From contig NZ_JABSPU010000018.1 in assembly GCF_013214815.1 (NCBI RefSeq), positions 1 to 46,154 on the forward strand: a DNA stretch of 46,154 nt, given 5' to 3'. Below are positions 39,863-46,154 of the stretch, piece after piece. Numbering within the stretch: position 1 is the first letter of the stretch; each line of letters opens with the position of its first letter. A program made the position numbers and the translations under genes. The notes under the pieces are model-generated. The model saw only the letters and a list, made by a program, of their open reading frames with translations, did not search any database and was not told the origin of the DNA. The stretch comes from Gilvibacter sp. (lineage in GTDB: Bacteria; Bacteroidota; Bacteroidia; Flavobacteriales; Flavobacteriaceae).

Positions 39863-42265
39863 ATTATCAAACTAAGATTTGCAATATGCTTAGGCTTTTG
39901 TCTATTTAATTTGCCTGTTCAAGGACAGCAGCAAAGCTGCAGTTGTTGTACCGAGGGGAAAGTATTGGACAAAGCGACCAATGCTCCTGTAGCTTTTGCA
40001 ACGGTCAACGTTCCTAACACGAATGTTTACACCCAAACCAAGGAAGACGGAAGTTTTGTTTTGACCGATTATTGCCCGGACCGCGTTAGCATATCCATCA
40101 ATGTGCTGGGTTATAAGGAAGCAAATTTCACCACCACAAGACAGGACGGTGAAATCCCAACATATTACTTAGAAGAGACTGTGGCTAGTTTAGATGAAGT
40201 TACTGTGAAGGTAGAAGCTGCTAAGGAAAAAGGCACAGAGACCATAGCCCAAAGCCGTTTGAGCAAGGATGACATTCTGAGTAATTCAACCCAATCACTG
40301 GCGGTATCTCTTTCCAAACTAGAAGGGGTGACCTTTGCGTCGACAGGTACCAACGTGCAATTACCGATTATTCATGGTTTGTCTGGAAACAGAATTTTAG
40401 TTCTGAACAACGATATTAAGCATGCGTTCCAAAATTGGGGTTCTGACCATGCTCCAGAGATCGACATGAATGCGGCCAATGGAATTACCGTCATTAAAGG
40501 TGCTGCTGGAGTTCGTTTTGGACCAGAAGCACTCAGTGGAGCCATATTAGTTGAGCCGAATCCTTTAGCGCTTTACAATCCATTTTATGGGCGAGTAGGA
40601 GCAGGATATCAAACCAACGGTCGTGGTTACAATGCCAATGCTGAAATTGGAGCAGGCGGTGAGCATTTCAGTTATTTCGCTAATGGAAGCTATGCGCGTA
40701 TTGGTGATAGAAAGGCTCCAGATTACAACCTATCCAATACCGGAAAGGAAGAAACGGCCTTTAGTTTGGGCGCTCGATACAATATTGATGCTTGGGACTT
40801 TAAAGTCTATTACAGTTATATCGACCAAAACCTCGGTTTGTTGCGTTCTTCTGTAACAAGAAGCCCAGACCTGTTTATCAATTCGATCAACGCCGATGAA
40901 CCTATAATTATCAATCCGTTTACCTATGATGTTAAAGAACCCAACCAAACCACAGAACACCAACTGGCAAAGGTGGGTATAGATTGGCGTTATTCAAATG
41001 GAGGTAAACTCCATTTTCACGCGGGAATTCAACAAAACAGACGTAACGAATTTGATGTAAGAAGGCCGGAGGAGATCCCAATTATTATCTTGGACTTGGT
41101 TACCTATGAATACCAATTGGAATGGGAACATCCCGATTGGAAGGGTTTTGATGGTGTTATTGGTGTTCAGTATTTCAATCAGAATAATGATAATAACCCA
41201 GGGACACTCACCACTCCTTTTATTCCTAACTACAATACCGAACGGGTCAGTGTGTTTGTTATTGAAACCTTAGAAGTAGGGGATGACACTTTTGAGGCTG
41301 GAGTTCGTTTTGACCGGGAGACCAACGATGTGAGAGGACGTGAGACCGATCAAGATATTTTTAGAGACAATTATACCTTTACCAATTTCACAGCATCCTT
41401 AGGGTATCTGTGGAATATTTCCGACAACAGTTCTCTGAGCACCAATGTCGGGTCTGCCTTTAGAACACCTAATGTTGCCGAGTTGTTTAGTTTTGGACAA
41501 CAAGGCTATCGTTCTACCTTTGGTTTACTTCGATTCTCTGATGATAACGGAACTTTGAGTACCAGTGAAGTCGTATTGTTAGAAGACAGTGATGTTGACT
41601 TGGAACGCGGATATAAACTTACCACAGAATACCGAACCAATTCTGAAAATAATTCCCATTTACTAACTGGATACGTCAATTACATTGACAATTTTGTGTA
41701 TGAGCGTCCAATTGGCGTGTTTGGTAGTATTAGAGGTCCCCAACCTGCATTCATTATCGATCAAGCCGAAGCACTCTTTATAGGATTGGATTATACTTGG
41801 AAACACAATTTCAGTGAGCGATTATCCTCAACTTATGGATTGAGTTATCTCTGGTCTAGAAATATAGGTGACGATCAACCCTTAATTGAACAACCACCAA
41901 TTTCTACCAATTTAGAGTTGCAGTGGGAGCAAGGTGGATTTTGGATTTTTGACGACAGTACCTGGGGACTGCGCCCGAGCTACACATTTGAGCAGTTCCA
42001 AGCTCCGAGAACAGTGACTCCTGAGAGTTTGGTAGAAGGAACTGTGGAAATTGATACGGATTCTGAAATATTTGACTTTATTGATGCACCTGAAGGCTAT
42101 TTCCTTCTCGACATGCAGTGGAGTTTCCAAGTAAAGAACTTAGGCGGCAGTATTACAGCCCAAAATGTATTAAACAACAGCTATAGAAACTATTTAAACG
42201 AGTTCAGGTATTTTGCCGATGAACCCGGAATAAACATACTGTTTTCATTGAATTACAGTTTTTAA
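39863..42265 (+). CDS. TonB-dependent receptor, ZnuD-like candidate metal transporter
   Basis: About 800 residues. After a signal peptide come QQQSCSCCTEGKVLDKATN and a carboxypeptidase-regulatory-like domain (APVAFATVNVPNTNV), a plug (VQLPIIHGLSGNRILVLNND, QNWGSDHAPEIDMNAANG, ITVIKGAAGVRFGPEALSG) and a 22-strand barrel ending in a terminal Phe (NILFSLNYSF). The W-G-S-D-H-A-x-E-I-D plug loop resembles zinc receptors of the ZnuD type. The signal peptide KLRFAICLGFCLFNLPVQGQ is encoded upstream of any ATG, GTG or TTG: the only standard start downstream (TTG at 39911) would remove it. I therefore give the ATT at 39863 as start; the frame opens only after a TAA at 39845. Zinc specificity is inferred. 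Confidence 0.8.
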   Translation: MIKLRFAICLGFCLFNLPVQGQQQSCSCCTEGKVLDKATNAPVAFATVNVPNTNVYTQTKEDGSFVLTDYCPDRVSISINVLGYKEANFTTTRQDGEIPTYYLEETVASLDEVTVKVEAAKEKGTETIAQSRLSKDDILSNSTQSLAVSLSKLEGVTFASTGTNVQLPIIHGLSGNRILVLNNDIKHAFQNWGSDHAPEIDMNAANGITVIKGAAGVRFGPEALSGAILVEPNPLALYNPFYGRVGAGYQTNGRGYNANAEIGAGGEHFSYFANGSYARIGDRKAPDYNLSNTGKEETAFSLGARYNIDAWDFKVYYSYIDQNLGLLRSSVTRSPDLFINSINADEPIIINPFTYDVKEPNQTTEHQLAKVGIDWRYSNGGKLHFHAGIQQNRRNEFDVRRPEEIPIIILDLVTYEYQLEWEHPDWKGFDGVIGVQYFNQNNDNNPGTLTTPFIPNYNTERVSVFVIETLEVGDDTFEAGVRFDRETNDVRGRETDQDIFRDNYTFTNFTASLGYLWNISDNSSLSTNVGSAFRTPNVAELFSFGQQGYRSTFGLLRFSDDNGTLSTSEVVLLEDSDVDLERGYKLTTEYRTNSENNSHLLTGYVNYIDNFVYERPIGVFGSIRGPQPAFIIDQAEALFIGLDYTWKHNFSERLSSTYGLSYLWSRNIGDDQPLIEQPPISTNLELQWEQGGFWIFDDSTWGLRPSYTFEQFQAPRTVTPESLVEGTVEIDTDSEIFDFIDAPEGYFLLDMQWSFQVKNLGGSITAQNVLNNSYRNYLNEFRYFADEPGINILFSLNYSF

Positions 42266-42408
42266 ATACAAATTCGATGGAAATAACATCAGACTTTAAT
42301 GAATACAACAAAAAAACAAGAGCTCCATGAATAAATTACGTTACAAACCGTTCTATTACACTACTATTTAAATTAATAACAAGTTCATAAATCAAATCTC
42401 AAATAAAA

Positions 42409-43032
42409 ATGAAAACCTTTAATCAAATTTTGAATTTTAGACTAATTGCTCTATTGTTTGTTGCTGTTTTTGCAGCAAGCTGTAGCAATGACGATGATGC
42501 TGCTCCAGAAGAGGAGAATGAAGTAGAAGTAATTACTTCTGTTTCTTTGATCTTTACCAACAATGCTGATGCTACTGACGTAGTAACTGCTACTGCTGTA
42601 GATCCTGATGGAGAAGGTATCCAAGAATTACAAGTGAACGACGAGATCACGCTTACTGCTGATGCGACTTACACTTTGACTATGGCTATCCTTAACGCTT
42701 TGGATCCTGCTGATGTAGAAGACATCGGAGAGGAAATCTTAGAAGAGGATGATGAGCACCAGTTCTTTTTCTCATTCACAACTGATGTATTTGCAGACCC
42801 AGCTGGAAACGGAAACTTTGACGATGCCGCTGACGCTATCAACTACAACGATACTGATGACAATGGGAACCCAGTAGGTCTTAGCACTTCTTGGACTACA
42901 AACGCTGCTGCTTCTACAGGAGGATCTTTCCGTGTTAGACTTCAGCACCAGCCAGATATCAAAACTGCTGATACAGGAGTTAACGATGGAGATACTGACT
43001 TCGATCTAACTTTCGTATTGAACGTACAGTAA
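42409..43032 (+). CDS. Lipoprotein of the TonB-receptor-associated family (copy 2)
   Basis: 207 residues: lipoprotein signal with Cys25 followed by S-N-D-D-D and a strongly acidic stretch. The beta-rich body contains SLIFTNNADATDVVTATAVD, a glutamate cluster ending DDEHQFFFSFTT, a DDNGNPVGLSTSW turn, and LRHQ-like QHQPDIK strands. Homologous to copy 1 at 38704-39270. Its position after the receptor (143-base gap) and acidic His-containing loop suggest a surface-exposed metal-binding partner. A terminator follows immediately. Confidence 0.75.
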   Translation: MKTFNQILNFRLIALLFVAVFAASCSNDDDAAPEEENEVEVITSVSLIFTNNADATDVVTATAVDPDGEGIQELQVNDEITLTADATYTLTMAILNALDPADVEDIGEEILEEDDEHQFFFSFTTDVFADPAGNGNFDDAADAINYNDTDDNGNPVGLSTSWTTNAAASTGGSFRVRLQHQPDIKTADTGVNDGDTDFDLTFVLNVQ

Positions 43033-43054
43033 TTAGTTAAAAGCTCTTATAAAG

Positions 43055-43093
43055 ACTCCCGTCTTGTATTATTACAGGACGGGAGTTTTTTTT
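43055..43093 (+). terminator. Rho-independent terminator of the TonB-receptor operon
   Basis: ACTCCCGTCTTGT (43055-43067) pairs over 13 positions, one of them G-U, with ACAGGACGGGAGT (43074-43086), followed by a run of eight T residues. Confidence 0.9.
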
Positions 43094-43126
43094 GTATATG
43101 TCTTTTTAGTACTGGTGATAAACGGA

Positions 43127-43423
43127 CTACCGCTCTTTAAACAGTCCAAACATGCGCAGCATTTTCTTTTCAAAGTTCCAAAAGAACTGAAACTCACCAA
43201 AAAGCCATCCGAAGAACACCAACAGAATCTGATAAATTGGGAATATCAATAGGATACGCGCGGGCCAATAGATCAGAGCTCCACTCTCCTTGGTGATTCC
43301 TAAATATTCCACCAATGGTCCCGCAAATTTAGCAGCAGTGCTTCCAGTAATCGCAAAAACGATAAAAATTACCGTCAATTGCCAATTGTCTTGAATGTTC
43401 CAACGGGCTTTTAGCTTGTCCAT
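43127..43423 (-). CDS. DUF6787-like small membrane protein
   Basis: 98 residues from the ATG at 43423 (MDKLKARWNIQDNWQLTVIF). Two hydrophobic segments (LTVIFIVFAITGSTAAKFAG; ILLIFPIYQILLVFFGWLFG) are followed by FQFFWNFEKKMLRMFGLF. This looks like the DUF6787 type common in Flavobacteriaceae. The start ATG overlaps the stop of the preceding gene (TGATG), indicating translational coupling. Confidence 0.75.
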   Translation of the reverse strand: MDKLKARWNIQDNWQLTVIFIVFAITGSTAAKFAGPLVEYLGITKESGALIYWPARILLIFPIYQILLVFFGWLFGEFQFFWNFEKKMLRMFGLFKER

Positions 43424-43827
43424 CACAGTTTTTGCTTGTAGGTCTGTTGAAAGTAAATGAACCAGTTGTAGAGTAAATAATTCACTTCTTTGCCGTATTT
43501 GACATTGGGCTGATAATCGATCTGCCATAAATACAATTGTGAATCGTACTGGTTGGGATTAATTACTCTGCGGTTGTACTCTTGAACGTAGAATAAGTTT
43601 CTGTTCTCCAAAAAGCTCAAAGTATAATAGTCTTCTGGAAATTGAGTCACCAACCAATTGTAAAAGCCAGGTTCAATAATGATGATCTCATAATCTAGGC
43701 TGTCATTGGCAATACGCACCGTGTCGTTGGCAGTTGCCCCGTCACGAGCCGATCTAGACGGCCCTTTGTAACTGTCACAACTGAAAATGAGAAGACCGGT
43801 GAGTATAAATCCTAGAAGGTATTTCAT
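43423..43827 (-). CDS. DUF6146-like lipoprotein
   Basis: 134 residues with a lipoprotein signal (LLIFSC, Cys17) and a short conserved body: DYEIIIIEPGFYNWLVTQF, YYTLSFLENRNLFYVQEYNRR and a C-terminal aromatic stretch. It matches the DUF6146 family of Bacteroidota, function unknown. It is coupled to the DUF6787-like gene by a TGATG overlap. Confidence 0.78.
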   Translation of the reverse strand: MKYLLGFILTGLLIFSCDSYKGPSRSARDGATANDTVRIANDSLDYEIIIIEPGFYNWLVTQFPEDYYTLSFLENRNLFYVQEYNRRVINPNQYDSQLYLWQIDYQPNVKYGKEVNYLLYNWFIYFQQTYKQKL

Positions 43828-43900
43828 CTTAGCTTTTAATTGATTGTAAATTTACTAAATATACCGTCAACCTAATTAATTCTGAATGTCATAATAAAAA

Positions 43901-43924
43901 AAAAGAGGCCAGGAGCCTCTTTTT
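43901..43924 (-). terminator. Terminator of the DUF937 gene
   Basis: AAAAGAGGC (43901-43909) and GCCTCTTTT (43915-43923) form a perfect 9-bp stem. On the minus strand it is followed by T residues, 21 bases after the DUF937 stop. Confidence 0.8.
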
Positions 43925-43944
43925 ATACTATTTGTAGCGGTCTG

Positions 43945-44595
43945 TTAGCGCCCTCCGAAGAGTCCGCCTAACAATCCTCCTAAGCCGCCTTTTTTGCCTT
44001 TACCTCCAGAGTTCAAAACCATTCCTGCTACATCGTCTAAAATACTCCCGTCACCATCACCGTCAAGTAAAGATTCGATCATTGACTGCTGCTTAGGTTG
44101 TTGAGAGCCGCCGCCGCCCATTAATCCACCTAGAAGATCTCCCAAACCAGCACTTGATTGTACATTTTGTTGACGCTGTTGTTTCCCTAAGAATCCGAGT
44201 AGGATAGGAGCAGCAATTTGTAGAATGTTGCCTACCGTGTTAGAATCCAAGCCCGATTTAGACGAAAGAGCAGAAGTCACGTTTTGTTGTGAACCTCCCA
44301 ATACGTGTCCTAAAATTCCGGCACCGTCATCCATAACACTTTGATCAACTCCACCGCCAAATAGTCCGCCTAGGTTGTCTAAGATGCTTCCATCGTGCTT
44401 TCCAGATAGCGCACTCATAAGGCCTTCAGCACCTTCTGGAGAAGCTGCGTTACGCTTCATGGCTCCCATAAGTACTGGCAAAGCCATTGAGAGTACTGAT
44501 TGCGTTTGTTGTTGAGATGCATTTGTATGGGAACTAACCCCGTTTATGATTTGTTTACCCATGTCGCTTTGAAGCAAATCCATTAATCCTTCCAT
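43945..44595 (-). CDS. DUF937 family protein
   Basis: 216 residues with repeated helical segments (DLLQSDMGKQIINGVSSHT; VLSMALPVLMGAMKRNAA; VGNILQIAAPILLGFLGK) and glycine-rich linkers, ending in GGLGGLLGGLFGGR. This is the DUF937 domain with its typical Gly/Gln-rich surroundings. No signal peptide. Function unknown. It lies between two terminators, so it is a single transcript. Confidence 0.85.
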   Translation of the reverse strand: MEGLMDLLQSDMGKQIINGVSSHTNASQQQTQSVLSMALPVLMGAMKRNAASPEGAEGLMSALSGKHDGSILDNLGGLFGGGVDQSVMDDGAGILGHVLGGSQQNVTSALSSKSGLDSNTVGNILQIAAPILLGFLGKQQRQQNVQSSAGLGDLLGGLMGGGGSQQPKQQSMIESLLDGDGDGSILDDVAGMVLNSGGKGKKGGLGGLLGGLFGGR

Positions 44596-44631
44596 GATTA
44601 TTGTTTAGTGAATTATTTCTGACTACAAATT

Positions 44632-44665
44632 AAAAAAGGTGAAGTACAAATACCAGTACCTCACC
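44632..44665 (-). terminator. Terminator of the serC-serA operon
   Basis: On the minus strand GGTGAGGTAC pairs with GTACTTCACC (one G-U) around an 8-base loop, followed by six T residues; 55 bases after the serA stop. Confidence 0.8.
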
Positions 44666-44719
44666 TTAAATTTTCAAAATCAATCAGTTAAAGCGATAAC
44701 ATTAACCGACAAAATACAC

Positions 44720-45673
44720 TTAACCGAGCAAACTCACAATTTGATCTGCTAATTCGGTTCCGATTCTATCTTGCGCTTCCTGGGTAGCTGCACCAATGTG
44801 CGGTGTCAATGATACCTTTGGATTCATCAATACTTTGATGGCCGGTTTGGGCTCTTCCTCAAAGGTATCTAAACCTGCAAAGGAGAGCTTGCCGTTATCT
44901 AAAGCGTCAATCAGCGCTACTTCATCAATGACTCCTCCACGAGCAGCGTTGATCAAGGCAGCACCTGCTTTCATTTGATCCATTTCTGCCTTGCCGATCA
45001 CGTAATCCTTTTGTGCAGGAACGTGTAAAGTGATGAAGTCTGACTTTTGCAGTACTTCATCCATAGCGATGGTCTTGATCTCAAAATCCATAGAACGCCC
45101 GTCAAAGAAATCCAATTGAAGACTTGCAGCTTCCGTATACTTATCATGAGCTAAGACATTCATTCCGCAGCCAATAGCGATCTTTGCCACAGCTTGACCA
45201 ATACGTCCAAAACCAATAATTCCAAGGGTTTTCCCGCGTAGTTCTGCGCCTTTAGCGTAGTTCTTTTTAAGATCTTTGAATTTTGTGTCTCCGTCTAAGG
45301 GCATATTTCTGTTGGAATCGTAGAGGTAGCGCACTCCCGTAAAAAGGTGAGCAAATACCAATTCGGCAACAGAAGCTGACGAGGCTGCAGGAGTGTTGAT
45401 CACATGCAGTCCTTTGTCACGAGCATAATCCACATCAATATTGTCCATTCCAACACCACCGCGTCCAATAAGCTTTAGGCTAGGGCATGCGTCAATCAGG
45501 TCTTTGCGTACTGTGGTCGCTGAACGAACCAACAAACCGCTGATCTGGTTTTCGTTGATATAATTCTCTAACTGTTCTTGAGCCACCTTAGTGGTGATCA
45601 CTTCATAGCCTGCGGCTTCTAGAGCCGTGACTCCGCTTTGCGAAATTCCGTCGTTGGCTAAAATCTTCTTCAT
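44720..45673 (-). CDS. serA: D-3-phosphoglycerate dehydrogenase
   Basis: 317 residues that oxidise 3-phosphoglycerate with NAD in the first step of serine synthesis. The Rossmann loop is GIIGFGRIGQAVA. The catalytic residues are in NAARGG (Arg), DTFEEEP (Glu) and LTPHIGAATQEAQ (His). It has no ACT or other C-terminal regulatory domain, as is common in Bacteroidota. It follows serC by 18 bases, so the pathway genes are co-transcribed. Confidence 0.93.
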   Translation of the reverse strand: MKKILANDGISQSGVTALEAAGYEVITTKVAQEQLENYINENQISGLLVRSATTVRKDLIDACPSLKLIGRGGVGMDNIDVDYARDKGLHVINTPAASSASVAELVFAHLFTGVRYLYDSNRNMPLDGDTKFKDLKKNYAKGAELRGKTLGIIGFGRIGQAVAKIAIGCGMNVLAHDKYTEAASLQLDFFDGRSMDFEIKTIAMDEVLQKSDFITLHVPAQKDYVIGKAEMDQMKAGAALINAARGGVIDEVALIDALDNGKLSFAGLDTFEEEPKPAIKVLMNPKVSLTPHIGAATQEAQDRIGTELADQIVSLLG

Positions 45674-45691
45674 TATTCCTGCTAATTTATA

Positions 45692-46154
45692 TTATGCTGT
45701 TCTTTCAAATTCTTGCATCACATCTACCAATACTTGTACGCTTGAAAGCGGTAAAGCATTGTACATAGAAGCGCGATAACCGCCTACGGAGCGGTGTCCG
45801 TTCAAACCGTTAATTCCGGCTTCTTGCCATAGGGCGTTGAATCGATCGGTCTGCGACTCATCATTAATGGTAAAGGTGGCGTTCATAGTGGATCGGTCTG
45901 TAGCATCTGCAACAAAACCTTTAAAGAGTGGGTTTCGGTCAATCTCCCCGTACAACAAGGCCGCCTTATCGTTATTGATCTTTTCTACAGCGCTAACACC
46001 GCCTTGCTCTTCTAACCACTCTAAGGTCAACATAGAAGTGAATACTGCAAATACAGAAGGCGTGTTGAACATACTGTCCTTCCCTAAATGAACTTGGTAA
46101 TCCAACATGGATGGGATGGTACGGCTAACTTTGACCAGAATTTCTTCTTTAACC
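45692..46154 (-). CDS. serC: Phosphoserine aminotransferase, 3' part
   Basis: The C-terminal 153 or so residues; the gene enters from the right edge. The frame is open to the end of the window (VKEEILVKVSRTIPSML...). TPSVFAVFTSMLTLEWLEEQGG, FKGFVADATDRSTMNATF and the end GLNGHRSVGGYRASMYNALP are typical of SerC, which transaminates 3-phosphohydroxypyruvate. It is directly upstream of serA. Confidence 0.93.
   Translation of the reverse strand, partial: VKEEILVKVSRTIPSMLDYQVHLGKDSMFNTPSVFAVFTSMLTLEWLEEQGGVSAVEKINNDKAALLYGEIDRNPLFKGFVADATDRSTMNATFTINDESQTDRFNALWQEAGINGLNGHRSVGGYRASMYNALPLSSVQVLVDVMQEFERTA

Noticed and set aside
1-46154. CRISPR arrays, tRNA or rRNA genes, insertion sequences, prophage or toxin-antitoxin modules
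   Set aside because: I looked for repeat-spacer patterns, cloverleaf-like segments, transposase motifs and small paired genes; none could be supported.

Overview
The window is a chromosomal segment from a member of the Flavobacteriaceae (Bacteroidota). The evidence is the gene content (flavobacterial DUF families, an SPT-like alpha-oxoamine synthase, a BatA-type protein, SusC-like TonB receptor architecture, lipoproteins beginning C-S-N-D-D-D), many -7 boxes of the Bacteroidota type TAnnTTTG, and the near absence of Shine-Dalgarno sequences apart from the one inside prfB. I see no rRNA, tRNA, CRISPR array, insertion sequence or prophage. It reads as core genome with small lineage-specific islands.

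Layout. 1-248: 5' part of prfB (minus strand) with its recoding site. 340-4401: an operon of a secreted zinc metalloprotease, a secreted unknown protein and threonine aldolase. 4450-9198: YegP-like protein, OmpA-family protein with a duplicated N-terminal domain, thioredoxin-like protein, YbaB, and a lipoprotein S9 oligopeptidase. 9282-13873: a cysteine-synthase-like enzyme followed by an alpha-oxoamine synthase, probably the cysteate and capnine steps of sulfonolipid synthesis, then a convergent GNAT protein and an outer-membrane protein. 13981-18018: DUF4834, YfhO-like membrane protein and glycosyltransferase. 18054-20942: three tandem paralogues of an exported Tyr/Arg-rich family, the third a pseudogene, each preceded by a sigma-54 type -24/-12 element. 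21073-31563: uvrA, an ECF-type sigma factor with a small downstream ORF, nth, bcp, a large unassigned protein, an MBL hydrolase, an esterase, two small membrane proteins and a dihydroorotase homologue lacking metal ligands. 31598-38063: BatA-like protein, unknown exported protein, DUF2400 protein, LolD-like ATPase and a CBM9/DUF5916 outer-membrane protein. 38344-43032: a small membrane protein with a very good sigma-54 element, then a TonB-receptor locus (His/Cys-rich small protein, receptor, two related lipoproteins) that looks like metal, probably zinc, uptake. 43127-46154: small envelope proteins, DUF937 protein, then serA and the 3' part of serC.

The observations most worth following are: (a) four -24/-12 elements serving a paralogue cluster and a separate small membrane protein; (b) a prfB frameshift site with an extra in-frame UAG before CUU UGA; (c) the sulfonolipid gene pair; (d) a dihydroorotase homologue without its metal-binding histidines; (e) a TonB receptor whose signal peptide is encoded upstream of any standard start codon.
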